NCBI RefSeq assembly: GCF_033958435.1
Contig: NC_134144.1
Location: forward strand, 14,502,010 to 14,566,009
Length of the DNA stretch: 64,000 bases
Origin: Carettochelys insculpta
Lineage: Eukaryota > Chordata > Testudines > Carettochelyidae
Direction: 5' to 3'
Shown here piece after piece: positions 46,721-60,436 of this stretch. Each line of letters starts with the position of its first letter. Positions within the stretch are counted from its first letter, which is position 1. The translations under genes and the position numbers were made by a program. Below the pieces are notes generated by a model. It was not told the origin of the DNA and ran no database searches. It saw only the letters and a list, made by a program, of their open reading frames with translations.

Positions 46721-47417
46721 ATATATATGGAGATATATAAAATCACCATATCTGCTACTGAAATGTAGCCTCCTCTGCCATAGAACATGGCAGCTATCTA
46801 GCTATGTACAATACTTTGCAATTAAAAGTGAAGGATACCTAACTAATAGGATAAAATGTTTAGACTTCTCTTCATTCTAACAGATATTTAAATACTAATT
46901 TTTCTATGGTAGGTAATGAAAGGTCTGAAATATATTGATTCAAGATAAAGTAATGGATTGTTAACTTTAACTCATTGTCCTCTCTCTAACATTTTGTGCC
47001 TCACCTGGCTAGTATTTTCAGTAGAGGGTAATATTTGATGCCAGTGAACTGTGAATAAGCTTATAAAGGATCCTTGAGACAACGTGGCACACACCTCAGT
47101 CCCACCTGCATGGAGAGGCAGTTTTATGGCATAGTCCAGTTTTTAATAGCTTAGATGATCTGAGTTTGCTGTTAAATTGATGTCTGTGTGGCTACTGCAA
47201 TACATAATGGTTTCTCAAGTATGCCTCCAGATTCAGTCATCTTTGGGGAAAAAAAGATGCTGAGTTGAAAACTTATGCAGCATTGATTGCTTAGTCATCA
47301 AATAATTGCTTTTTTTTTTTCAAAAAGTACATGAGTTAAAAAAGAAGTCCAGAAATAAAAAGAGGACAAGAGTGAAAGCATGAGAGAAATATGTATTTTA
47401 TTATGTTTCTATTCCAG

Positions 47418-47541
47418 GTACTGAAAATGGCTTCCACTAAAGTGGGCTTTTGTTTGGCTGCCTGTTTACTAAACATTTCAGAAGGCAGGAAAAGATAGAT
47501 TTTTGAAAAAGTAAGTAAAGGTGCTATTTATGATGATAATG
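47418..47541 (+). pseudogene. FTCDNL1: FTCDNL1 pseudo-exon A with premature TAG
   Basis: Acceptor ATTCCAG, ATG at 47427-47429, MASTKVGFCLAACLLNISEG, then RKR and TAG (codon 24, where the family has an aromatic or charged residue). The downstream frame IFEKVSKGAIYDDNG still matches the family. The true donor is GTAAGA at 47542; an earlier GTAAGT at 47511 is a decoy. Confidence 0.85.
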
Positions 47542-47759
47542 GTAAGAGTGGCAAATGTAATAAGTTGGAATGGGAGCACTTCAATATGATGTTTACGAAA
47601 CAACGTGTTCTGTTATCCTGGAGATAAATTACTACAATAGTTCAATTCTTATGATGTTCTGATTTTTATGGTCTTTTTTGTCTTTTTTGCTGCTTGGCTT
47701 TTTTTTCCCTAATATTTTCCCAGCATTCTCTATTTCTTCAGGGGAGCCAAACAAATAAT

Positions 47760-47864
47760 CTGCGGTTCTCAACCGTTTCTGCATTGTGATCCAGAGTTAC
47801 AAGAGTAAAAGGGAACCCATTAAATTGGCTTGTGGTCCCCCCATTCCCAATTTGAGAACCCCTG
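47760..47864. mobile_element. very short hAT-like MITE in FTCDNL1 intron
   Basis: Left CTGCGGTTCTCAACCGTTTC and right CAATTTGAGAACCCCTG are inverse-similar, of the hAT CAGTGGTTCTCAA type. About 105 bp, no clear duplication. Confidence 0.55.
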
Positions 47865-47947
47865 TCTTGTACTTATATGGTCTGTTGTCACAGAACACTC
47901 ATTAGCACAGATACTCATTCCTGATGGTCTCATGATGGATTGTGATA

Positions 47948-48363
47948 CCCTAAAAGCTTTATTATCCAGTATCCCCTGGGAGTCAGAGGTTCCAGATAAT
48001 AAAATGTTCCAGTAATTTGAGCTGGGGCTGGCAGCAGCTCCATCCTGCCCCCTGGATGGGCAGGCAACCCCACTCTGTGCCCCTTCCCCACTCTGACCAG
48101 CGGGCAGCTCGCCCTTCTCTTTTCCCCTAGCTAACCCTGCAGCAGTTGCAGCATTCAGCCCTGTCCAGTCAGCAGCACCACAGCAGCTGGCGCTGGCTGG
48201 TCAGCTGGCCCTGTGGCAGTTGCAGAAGCCGGCCCTGACTAGTCAGCTGGCCCTGCGGTAGTCGTGGCAGCTAGCTCTGGCCAGGCTGGTGGCAGCCTAG
48301 CTGGGTATGCCAGTTAGCTGAATGTGCTGGTTATCTGAGTGCTGAATAACCGGGCTTTTACTG
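47948..48363. mobile_element. TA-target MITE, second family
   Basis: CCCTAAAAGCTTTATTATCC at left and inverse GAATAACCGGGCTTTTACTG at right, flanked by TA (47946-47947, 48364-48365). The core is GC-rich with repeated CAGCTGGCCCTG(C/T)GG units. It belongs to the mariner/Tigger style of inverted-repeat element. Confidence 0.75.
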
Positions 48364-49333
48364 TACAGTGAGAGAGAGCCTTGGGAGGCTTTATAAAAAC
48401 ACAAAGCACTTACACACTTGAGTGAACCATATACTTCCTGTGGGATAAGTGAGTAGTAATATTCTTGTTTTATTTGGAGTCAGGCAGAGAGGGAAGGGCA
48501 CTAAGACTCTGAAGTTAAATGATTTGCTCCCAGTCATGCATTGAACTAATTTCAGAATCTCAATAGATCTCCTAGCCTTTACCTCAACACCATCCTTGCT
48601 CCCTAAGATCGGTACTAGGCAGTCATCTTAGTTGCATCCCTGGGAGGTTGCGAAAATAGCACACAATTTAATCTTTGTCCATTCTCTCCTACACATTCCC
48701 TACTATCTACTGTCCCATATTTTTCCATTTTCCCTTTTTTATCTTATTTTGTATCTTAATTTTTTTGTATTCTTTGCACTTCATTTTATTCTTTGCTCCT
48801 CTCTTCCTCTTTCTTTCATGTCTCTCTCCTCATCCCCTAACTTTTCAGCTGAACTAGTCAGAGACTCTCCACTCATAGCTATTGCAAGCTGCCTTGTCAC
48901 TATGCTATTGCAGCATTGGCTTGGCAGGTATCAGAGAGAAACCAAGGGGTAATAGGTACTGTCTAACACACTGTGGGAGAGGAATTGAAGAGCTCAGAGT
49001 CATCTGGACAATGCAGAAGTCTGCCAGGGTACCTCACAGAGAGTTTGGCACCATGATTTTGGTCAGGAATATCTGGTTGAGTATCACTAATGTAGATATG
49101 CATTTTGGGTGAATTCGCCCCTCTGCAGAGAGTCAGCCTAAGGCCTATGCACCACTTAAGTCCCATGTAAGCTCTCAAATTAGGGTTTGTTTGGTGTGTA
49201 AGTGTTGTGCTGGTGAATGCAAAGAGGTGAATTTCACCCTTGAGAAAAAAATTTACCCATGTGTTTTTGGAAGAATGTGTGACATTGACAGAATAAACTT
49301 TAGTAAAGCTAGAGAACTTTTTCTGGAGTTAAC

Positions 49334-51518
49334 TGTGTTCTTCTTTGAATTCCATATTATGTTGGGTGTACACATGTGTGCATGCACGTAGAGCAGCTGG
49401 AAGATATTTCCCCTAGAAGGTAGCTGTAAGGTTGGCCAGAGCATCCCTTGGAATACCACCTACATGTTGCTGAACAGAGGACCCTGCAGACCTGCGCCTC
49501 CAACCGTCCCTCAGTTTCTTCTCACTGCTGGTGATGGTGAGCTGGAATTTCCCTGCCCTTGTGGTTTAGCAGTAGCTGTTCTCCTTCATATTGCAAATAG
49601 TTTTAGTATGGTGTAAATAGTTGTAATTTGATAGCTAAGTAGTTAGTGTTAAGTACCAGCACTCTTGGGGGGTTGCTTCCTCCTCCCTGGGTCCCCTGGC
49701 ACTGGGACATGCCTAAGTTGCTAGGCTTTATTTCAGGTCTGTGCAGACTGTGGCATATGTATGCCCAAGAGTAATCCCCACACTTCATGTTTAAAGTGTT
49801 CAGGAGAGTCCCATCAGAGAGCACTGTGTAATTTGTAAGACCTTCAAGCTGAGAATTTTAAAAGACTGAAATCAGTGGCTGAAGGTCATTCTGATCGAGG
49901 CAGCTCTTCAACTTGAGCAGGTCTTGTCTGACTCGCCTCCGAATATTTCATCCTCAGTGCAGAGTGTACTGACACTGAGCTGAAGGCACCCACAGCACTA
50001 TGCTTCATCATCAAGAGAGACATATGGGCTGAGGAGGCATAGATTGCAGTCCCCAGTGCCTCACGAAAAAGAAGAGGTGTGAGAAAGGGATGGATCTTCC
50101 ACTTCAAAGCGAAGAGAGACAACTCCTGTGTGACCCGAGCGGGGCCACCCCATGAAGGAAACGCAACCTGCTGAGCGTGAATGGAGTCCTGTTAGGAGGT
50201 TGAGTCCATGCCAACATTTGTCTCCTGAACAGTGCCAAGGAACTCCATCTCTCTTCGACCCCAGAGGCGTTCTGAGTGGCACAGACACTGGTGCCATGGC
50301 TTTCATTATTCTCCCCCCACAGGAGAGAGCCTACACTGCAGCATGTAGCAACTCAGACCCCCCCATTCCAAAGGAAGCTAGCTGTCCTAAGTCTCCAAAG
50401 AAGACACTTGGCACCATGACCACAGCACTGCATCATTAAGTGTTGTTGGATCCAGCTATCCCTCTGCTGGCCCTGAGAGGCATGGCAATTCTATGGTCCT
50501 CTGCGTCAGAGGCTTCAGCATCAGAGTCCAACTCCTTTCACTTAAGCAGGAGCAAGAGTGAGACAAGAAGCAGAGCAGCTGCTGCACCTTCTCGACTTAA
50601 TGGCCTGTCCAGTGACAACTGGTTTCCCAGGGACCTTTCTAGACACGTTGGGCCTATGATGAGAACCAGGCTTAGATCCACTGTTCCTGTTTCAGGGCTC
50701 CCTCAACTGCTTTGGCTTCATTTGTGCCGTCAGCACCAATAGCAACTGTGATATCTATATTGAGGGCACTGACGCTGGCACCACCATTTACACTGGTACT
50801 GACGCCTTCAGTACTGGAACAAATACCTTCAGCACTGGCTACTGTGGTGCAGAGTACAGCACCAACATCAGCATGTGCACCCCTCACAGCACCAATGGTA
50901 ATAGCACCCATGCTGATGCCGGAGACTGCTCAGACCTCAACAATGACACCACAGGAACATTTAATACTAGCAATACCAGTAGTCCAGCCACAGGTATTTG
51001 GCCCCAGGGATCCCTCAGGAGATGAGGGCATAGAGCAGCCACACTTGTGTGCAATCTCTGTCCTCTGTCTCATCGTGGCTACGTCTACACTAGCCCCAAA
51101 CTTCAAAATGGCCACGCAAATGGCCATTTTGAAGTTTACTAATGAAGCGCTGAAATGCATATTCAGTGCTTCATTAGCATGCGGGCGGCCGTGGCACTTT
51201 GAAATTGACGCGCCTCGCCGCCGCACTGCTCGTCCGGATGGGGCTCCTTTTCGAAAGGACCCCAGCTACTTCGAAGTCCCCTTATTCCCATCAGCTCATG
51301 GGAAGGAACGTGGGGGCAGTGGGGCTGGAGAACAGGTCAGCAAGGCCCTCTATTCAGTATCACAGAGGTGTCACTCTAGGGGGTGCCCAGAGCTACCCTA
51401 TGGCTACCTGCTAGGGAAAAAAATCTTTCTGCTACCATGCATGCATGTACATGTACACCCAATGTAACGTGGAATGGACATGAACAGCAGAACAACAGCT
51501 ATGTGAGTTGAGTAACCT
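49334..51518 (+). mobile_element. DIRS-like retroelement relic, copy 2, with inverted termini
   Basis: The left terminus (GTTGGGTGTACACATG, GCATGCACG, GATATTTCCCCTAG at 49360-49420) recurs inverted at the right end (CTAGGGAAAAAAATCTTTC, CATGCATGTACATGTACACC at about 51410-51470). A gag-like region at 49735-49830 encodes a zinc knuckle C-x2-C-x4-H-x4-C (CLKCSGESHQRALC). A low-complexity stretch with repeated ACTGGCACC-type triplets fills 50700-50960. There is no RT or tyrosine recombinase, so it is internally deleted. The ORFs here (up to 251 aa) are remnants. Confidence 0.6.
51077..51310. mobile_element. truncated Harbinger-type MITE inside the DIRS-like relic
   Basis: GGCTACGTCTACACTAGCCC is the left terminus and shares GGCTACGTCTACAC with the element at 52063. 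It contains the inner palindrome CTTCAAAATGGCCA ... TGGCCATTTTGAAG and the TAATGAAG block. The right terminus is not found. Confidence 0.65.
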
Positions 51519-52062
51519 TTTTTTAGTGCATCATAGGCTTCTTTGCTAATCAGATACTTTTGTTAGGAACATGAGCAAGCAATTCAGAATATGAGAAATG
51601 TGGTTTAATATTCTTAGTCTGAAAGAATGCGTATGTTATTGCATGTATTGGTTTTAATCAAATCATCTTGAGTAAAGCAGTTTGGTTGTTAACTAACCAG
51701 TATTTTGCTGTTTGGCATTAGCCCTACAGCCAAGTAACAAATATGATTTGTTAATGATTACATGTTTATGTGGCAACCAGAACGTAGCACGATACTTTTC
51801 AAAGACTTAAAAAGACATGCTCCTTGTTCCAAAGAGTTTTCTTGCAACATGTAAGCAAATCTAATCATGCCACTCCATTGAATTGATTTTTAATAATTTT
51901 GTTGTACTCTCTTTCAAACTGTTTTCTGATATTTGCACATTTTATACTAACACCCTAGCTTGCACTTTCGCAGAAGATTAGAATATCTGTGAAAACACCT
52001 GTTAAACGCTGAAGAAAATTTCTTTGGACTTGATGTGCAGCTGTATTTTTTTTTCACTCTTA

Positions 52063-52772
52063 GGCTACGTCTACACGTGCACCCAACTTCGAAATAGCTT
52101 ATTTCGATGTTGCGACATCGAAATAGGCTATTTCGATGAATAACGTCTACACGTCCTCCAGGGCTGGCAACGTCGATGTTCAACTTCGACGTTGCTCAGC
52201 CCAACATCGAAATAGGCACAGCGAGGGAACGTCTACACGCCAAAGTAGCACACATCGAAATAAGGGAGCCAGGCACAGCTGCAGACAGGGTCACGGGGTG
52301 GACTCAACAGCAAGTCGCTCCCTTAAAGGGCCCCTCCCAGACACACTTTCATTAAACAGTGCAAGATACACAGAGCCAACAACGAGTTGCAGACCCTGTA
52401 TATGCAGCACGGACCCCCAGCTGCAGCAGCAGCAGCCAGAAGCCCTGGGCTAAGGGCTGCTGCCCACGGTGACCACAGAGCCCCGCAAGGGCTGGAGAGA
52501 GAGTATCTCTCAACCCCCCAGCTGATGGCCGCCATGGAGGACCCCGCTATTTCGATGTTGCGGGACGCGGATCGTCTACACGTCCCTACTTCGATGTTGA
52601 ACGTCGAAGTAGGGCGCTATTCCCATCCGCTCATGGGGTTAGCGACTTCGACGTCTCGCCGCCTAACGTCGATTTCAACTTCGAAATAGCGCCCAACACG
52701 TGTAGACGTGACGGGCGCTATTTCGAAGTTACTGCCGCTACTTCGAAGTAGCGTGCACGTGTAGACGCAGCC
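52063..52772. mobile_element. PIF/Harbinger MITE with TTA target duplication
   Basis: Termini GGCTACGTCTACACGTGCAC and the inverse of GTGCACGTGTAGACGCAGCC match at 19 of 20 positions. They are flanked by TTA at 52060-52062 and 52773-52775, the PIF/Harbinger 3-bp duplication. It has many ACTTCGAAGT and TATTTCGA blocks in both arms. The central 52270-52540 is a GC-rich unique core with no transposase. The good preservation suggests recent activity. Confidence 0.9.
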
Positions 52773-52999
52773 TTAATGAAGAGAAAATGCCAGTTCTGGT
52801 TCATCATTTTCAGAAACAGCAACGCTTAGTTACCCATCTCTGTGATTAAGTGAATGTACAAAGAAATATGTGACAGCCAAACGCTTGATGGATGGCTGAG
52901 TCTTGACACATGGCTTTATTAGCTTATTAGTGACAAGAGTTGAAATCGAATTATAGCTATTATACTCCATTACCAATATCAAACAGTTTACTTCTGCTG

Positions 53000-54471
53000 A
53001 AATTCTTGATGATGGCTCTGTTTGCTACCCATCTTCCCCCACCTCCAATATGGACATCCAGGAAAGAATGTGTTATTCTTTCAGTTAAATAAGATGAAAA
53101 TGAGAAAACACATGAATTTATTTTTCAATCTAAACAGCTTTTAGTCTCAACAGGAGCGATTTTGAAAAAAACTGATATAGCAGGGTGTAGAATCTCATTT
53201 CTGGGGTTTCTTTCCCCTATGGAAAAACTGCACATGAGATGATAAGAAATTTACAGTGTTTAATTGTTAAAAAAGAGATTTCTGTGTTTTTGTAATAAGT
53301 TTTAAATAATCAAGAAAAACTTGTGTGGAAAAACTTGTTTGATGTAAATCAGCATCACATAGGAAATTCAGTTAAAGCTGTTCTGAAGGACTCCCATTGC
53401 TTTCATTAGGTTTTGGATCAAGTCTTTCGGCTAAAATTCTAGGTGGATGCTTAGCCCATATCCAATTTGGTATTCTGTGGTTTGTCTGGCACTATTAATA
53501 TGGATGTGACTCATAAAATAGTTGCACCTCAGTTTCTATCCCTCTGACTCTGGACTTTTGTCTGAATGTTGTAATTTAGTTACCATATGGCCAAATTCTG
53601 CCTTCATATGTGCATATGCAGCTCCCACTAGCTTTGATGGGAGCTGCAATCACAAAGATGAGGTTGGAATTGGGCCTCTACCATGTCTTTACATCACGGT
53701 TTTCTGTAATTTATACCAGGATGCTCTCTGCTGTAGCCTTTAATTCTCAGAAGTGTGTTGGAACGTAGTTTGTATGAGATGGGGCACAAAATAAGATCCT
53801 AATCATGCAAATAGTTATCTAGCATGGAGTGAGCTCTGTGGGACTCTTTGCAGGTTCAGGCATTTTTGATAGTGTTGTTTGCAGATGTAAGGTTAAAGTA
53901 GTATTGTATTCAGATGGAGTATAACTATAGAATATGGGTTTGATTGTTCAGAGTGCTTTCTGCAGGATACTGATCCCACAGTTCCCATTATTGTCCTCCG
54001 AGCACTTGATGTCAGTGAGGAAGTGTTCAGGAGGAAGCCCTGAGGGCCTTGCAAGATAAGGCCTAGTAAGCTCAGTCCAGCAACTTATTCATAAAATCAG
54101 TCCTGTTGAAGCCAATGGACTATGTACATGAGAAACAGTCTCTTCATTTGCAGATTGAAACTCCTGCAGGCATCAGTACACATCATGAATATTCTAAATA
54201 AAGAGACACAATAATTTAGGTCCCTATTTCCCACAGTATGTAAGGACATAATAAAGTCTGTTGCTGTTCAGCAAAGCACTTAGGCCTAGGTCCAAAGGCC
54301 TAAGATGTCTAAATACCTTAGAGGATCTGTGCTGTAAAAATATAACTTGAAACGTGTACTTAAGCCCCATAAAGTTCAGACCAAGCTTAAGTGACTGGTA
54401 AATTGATTTCTTAAATATCTGCCATTTGATGTGTATGAACAGTCTGAAATCTCTTGGTTTTCCTCCCACAG
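53000..54471. other. FTCDNL1 intron A-B (3' part), old repeat fragments
   Basis: AT-rich with fragments of an old sauropsid dispersed repeat (TTCAGCAAAGCACTTAGGCC near 54268). No exon is recognised. Confidence 0.45.
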
Positions 54472-54567
54472 GCCAGAAACATTCTCAAGCCACAGTACTT
54501 AATATATTTTCTGAATATGATTACAACAGATCAGTCTTCACCGTAGCAGCTCCTATTGATATATTAG
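54472..54567 (+). pseudogene. FTCDNL1: FTCDNL1 pseudo-exon B with lost donor
   Basis: Acceptor TCCCACAG. It reads QKHSQATVLNIFSEYDYNRS and VFTVAAPIDIL without a stop. Exon C starts two bases into a codon, so the exon should end at G 54567. The next bases are TTAAGA where GTAAGA is expected. Confidence 0.85.
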
Positions 54568-56702
54568 TTAAGAGGATCTGTTAATGTTGTTTAAATATTT
54601 TTACACTTCAAAAATCCTCTGCCTTCTGTTAACTTTCAGATACTTCTGCTTTGACTGACTGCTTGTGGGGAAGGGTAGGTCTCATTTGTTTTCCTTCCCT
54701 TTGCAGCTACCTCAACTTTCTTGAATAAATTGGGAGCTGGATTTGTCCAAGCTGAACATTTTGTAAGTAGCAAGCCTCAGACATGCCAGTTTTAAAAGGG
54801 GAAATCTGCCTGATGATGTGTAAAGCTTCTTGTAAAATAACCATGTGAATTTTACCAAATTGCTGAAGAAATTTTCACACATACAGATGGCTAGTAGTAA
54901 TCCAGTTCACTTGCATGCCTCTAAAAATCTCCCCGTAAATAAATAAAGTTATACGCAGGTTACATTTGGTAAAAGTTACTTTCAAGCTCAATTCCAAAAT
55001 GGATATCAATTTTGTTTATACACTTCAAAGGAAGTTGTTCAGAACTTTTGGTGAAAGGTTAATGTCATTCTTGTTTGGATAACTAAAAGTGGTATATATT
55101 TCTGTAGTTACCTGAGACTGCTGCTTTTTTTTTAAAGCTATATAATTCCATTTGTTTTATAATAGAGTTCCCTGATGGTTTCCTTGTTAGCATGATCTGA
55201 CTCTATTTTGGTAAAGTTCACAGCAGTATTTTATAGTAATCTTTATATTATCACCAGGCAGAATTTCCTTTTATTTAAAAAAAGGATGTGTTAGTACTTG
55301 TTACTTTCTTTTTAATTACTCATGCAAAACAAGCTTAACTCTGATCCAAAGTGAACACTGTTCTTCCATTAGTAATCTCAAAATATAAACAGAGTAGTGC
55401 CCTTCTGAAAAAGAAACATAGAATAATGTTCTCACTAATGCCATGTGTTCATTAATTTCTAATGCTAGTTCACATATATCAGTTTACTCTAAATTATATT
55501 ATATGTCTATCTTATGAAACCACATACACAATGTTATTCTAAAATAAAAAAAAACAATTATAAGATCTTTCTCCAAAATGTCCTTTGTACAAATACATCA
55601 TATGACAGTTCCCATTTAACAATTTCTTTAACAAGAAAATATTCTGATGCAGGGTTTTATTTTATATAGGTAAGATTATTTTGAGAAGAATGCATTTCTT
55701 CTTACCTCTTAATTTCCTTTTTTGTAAATGATCTGATAAGTAAGTACCAGTACATTGTTGTCACATAGCAAACTTGTTTTTAATTTTATTTTTTAAATAT
55801 GATAGGGAAATAAAAATAAGTCTCACTTATACCCTTGCCCCCATAAAAAGCTGATATTCAGATATTTGATGTAAATGAACACAGTGTATTGAGCAGAAAC
55901 CAGAATGAGCCAGCAAATATTACACATTTTAGCATTCAGTACTTCAGTAAAATAAACCATTACGGAGTTTGGTCTTAAACCAAAAACAGCAGGAAACAAA
56001 ATTAGTTGCCTTGTGATGAGATTTTTATTTCATTCTAACTGTTTTTGAGTCCATTTCTGTGTGTAATGCATAGCTTTCTTGAGGTAAGCACATTTCTAAG
56101 AGTTACAGGACCTTGAAATTTCATTAACACATCTTTTTAAGATCGGCTGGGGAAAAATAGGGCTATTAATGTATACAGTGAGTTAGAAAGAGATTATCTG
56201 CACCACTTTAGTCCAGAAGCAAGAAGCTGAGTGTAATTTTAACTCTCCTGTCTCCCTTTCGTTTGGTTTTAAATTAGTCGTGTTTTCAAACACAATCCTT
56301 TTGTGTGATCTTCAGAACAAAAGCATTCTGGCTAAGCCTCAGGAGAGCTGTACACTGTAAGGACAAGTTGATGTAAACTATGCAGTTAGAGTTATGTTAG
56401 TTGCATAACTCACACTGACGTACCTTAGATTACTTACCACAGGGCCCACACCACACTGGGTTGATCAAAGAAACTCTCCCATCGATTCCTCTTATTTTTC
56501 GTGTTCTGGTAGAATGCCAGAGTTGATGGGAGAGTGAATCAGTGGCGATTTATCTGGTCTTCACTAGGCCCACTAAATTGACCCCCTTCCCTAATGGATT
56601 GATCACTGCAGCATTGATCCACTCCATAGTGGAGACATACCCTCACATATGTCAGGTATTTGGCTTTGACTGACTCCTAATTGTCTCTTTTGCATTTGCT
56701 AG
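54568..56702. other. FTCDNL1 intron B-C, no gene seen
   Basis: Very AT-rich sequence with no recent repeats. It holds one exon-like stretch at 54709-54763 (see rejected items). Confidence 0.6.
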
Positions 56703-56854
56703 GCAACAGTGTCATTGCTGCCTGTACTGAGGCTTTCCAGTCAATTGATATGGCTATCCAGGAAGGCATCCATCCATGCCTTGAGCAGTGGACTTAATTC
56801 CTATCTATCCTCATTTGGATGTAAATGTGGAGGAGTGTGGAAAAGTGGCACAGA
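56703..56854 (+). pseudogene. FTCDNL1: FTCDNL1 pseudo-exon C with one-base deletion
   Basis: Acceptor TTGCTAG. NSVIAACTEAFQSIDMAIQE and GIHPCL are followed by GAG CAG TGG ACT TAA. Restoring one G near 56783 would give the family's GAVDLIPIYP register, and VNVEECGKVAQ follows in that frame. The donor GTAAGA (56855) is intact. Confidence 0.87.
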
Positions 56855-57009
56855 GTAAGAGGAAGTTTTAGAGTCACAGTTCTGCTGATGGGACTGATGA
56901 AGAGTGAGGATGAATGTAGTTCTTAAATTATATCTCTGTCCCTGTCTAGAATAAGATTCAGAAGAATGTGTTCGAACTTCTCTTAGGCTTTAACGACCAG
57001 TTTACATTA

Positions 57010-57080
57010 CTTTAAATTCTAACATGTGCATTAAGCATGTGCTTAAGTGCTTTCCTGAACTGGGACCTGAACCAAAATGG
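57010..57080. repeat. old dispersed repeat fragment
   Basis: AAGCATGTGCTTAAGTGCTT and TCCTGAACTGGGACCTGA match, in opposite orientation, the fragment near 60296 (AGCAAAGCTCTTAAGTGTGT). This points to an ancient dispersed family seen widely in sauropsids. Confidence 0.45.
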
Positions 57081-57769
57081 GATTAGGTATTCATGGCCCT
57101 CATAGCCATGCATCTCCATGCTGGGTGTCAAAGCCACAACTACTCGTGGTCAGCAATGCTGTCCATTGAGGTCTTTGCATTAGACAAAGTACCTTGCATG
57201 CAAAGCATTTTGGAACTCTTTAAGGTGAAAATATTCTGTCCATTCAGGTTTTTGTACCTTCCCTCATTACTCTGAGCTCCTTTCTGAAAAACAGTGAGTG
57301 ATGTTGTTTGCATTCATCGCATGCAATTTGTCATGTGACATTATGCTGATAACTTGACAGTGTTCTTTTCTCTGCAGCTCCTGGAGGCTTGGGCTGCTTC
57401 TGTAGCATTCTCAGTCTCTAAATGGCAGGGAATCAAGACTCTTTGATTGAAACCTGAACTCTTTCTTTATGTGTCATGGCTAGAGTGGACACTCTGCCCT
57501 ATAGTAAAAGCAAAGCATGTACAAATGTCTAGTGTTAGAAAGTTGAAATCCCTTTACGTTAGCAGCTTTAAATAACCAGAAGGAAACAAAGCTGAGGGGA
57601 ATGTCAAGTGACTTTGCAAACACAACATACACATTAGTGCCAGTTGATAATATGGGATCAGTGTAAGTGGATGCCAAACTGCAGGCCTTATGCACTTTTT
57701 TATTACTGTAAAATCCCAGTGAAAAATCCCATTGTAACCCCTTTGTGGTCCATTATACATCTATAGGAA

Positions 57770-58347
57770 AGCTGTGATAACAATATAAGCCAATCTAGGG
57801 AAATGATTTAATCTCTTTACTCAGCACTGGTCAGGACATATCTGGAGTACTGAGTCAAATTCTGGGCCCCCCTTTGCCAGAAGGATGTGGACACATTGGA
57901 GATAATCCAGAAGAGAGCAACAAAAATGATTAGTGGGTAAGAGCACATGAAATATGAGGAGAGACTGAGGCATTTGAGATTATTTAGTCTGGAGATGAGA
58001 AGAATGAGCGGGGATTTGATAGCAGCCTTCAGCTACCTGAAGCAAGTTTCCTAAGTAGATGTAGAGAGGCTGTTGTCAGTGGTGACAGATGACAGAATGA
58101 GGAGCAATGGTCTCAAGTTGCAGTGGAGCAGATCTAGGCTGGATATTAAGAAAAGCTTTTGCGCTAGGAGGTACTGGACAGGATTACTTAGGTAGGTGGT
58201 GGAATCTTCATCGCAAGAGGTTTTTAAGTACTGATTTGAGAAAGTATGGGCTGGGATGATTTAGTTGGGATTGGTTTTGTTTTTAGTAGAGGGTTGAACT
58301 CAATGACCATGTGAGTTCTCTTCCAGGGCTACGAGTCTATGATTATT
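57770..58347 (+). mobile_element. CR1 3' fragment in FTCDNL1 intron C-D
   Basis: CTCAGCACTGGTCAGGACAT, GGATGTGGACACATTGGAGA, ATCCAGAAGAGAGCAACAAA and AGGAGAGACTGAGG are the CR1 thumb region. The end TTCCAGGGCTACGAGTCTAT with GATTATT is the CR1 3' terminus. The frame is degraded. Confidence 0.8.
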
Positions 58348-58841
58348 TAAACTACAGAGCCTTTCATTTTGGTTTAGGTTATCCTTGATGTAAATGGTCA
58401 CTGAATGCACAGTCTAAATATCCCAAGTTAAAATAGAATCACCATAAAAAGCAATAGTTTGAAGAGAATACAAATAATCTTGAGTAGATGCCTTCAGACC
58501 ACTTAAGCAAAAATTAAATAATGTGCCTGGGCCCTTCTGGGCACTGTAAGGTAAGGACCTTTAATCCCAACAGAAGGAGTCTCTGAGGTTAGAGACTCCA
58601 ATTGTCGTGGTACCATTTTTATTTACGGCTTTACAGATTACAGAAATATAGTGCTAGGTCAGAGTAATACTGGAATGATGGGTCATTGTAATGGCATTAA
58701 GTACTGATGGGGCCTGGGCTCTAACTCTTCCATTGGTATGCTATTTGTTTTTACTGCACTGCCTTGTCAGTTAAATGAAACTTAACTGTTTTTCTGTAAA
58801 GCCAAGCACTGGTATTGTGCTTTTAATTTTTTTTCCCCCAG

Positions 58842-60436
<1,595 letters not shown>

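Noticed and set aside
47511..47516. GTAAGT as the donor of FTCDNL1 exon A
   Set aside because: Reading on past it gives KVSKGAIYDDNG, which fits the family, and ends at GTAAGA (47542) in the phase required by exon B.
50712..51467. 251-aa open frame
   Set aside because: It crosses from the low-complexity DIRS-like remnant into a Harbinger MITE (51077), so it cannot be one ancestral protein.
52136..52689. Overlapping frames of 105 and 100 aa
   Set aside because: They lie wholly within the Harbinger MITE core. Such frames recur with every copy and do not resemble transposase.
54709..54763. Exon-like stretch between TTTGCAG and GTAAGT, open in one frame (TSTFLNKLGAGFVQAEHF)
   Set aside because: It falls between FTCDNL1 exons B and C, which join directly by phase, and matches nothing I recognise. 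Probably a chance pair of splice-like sites, though it is the best cryptic exon in the intron.
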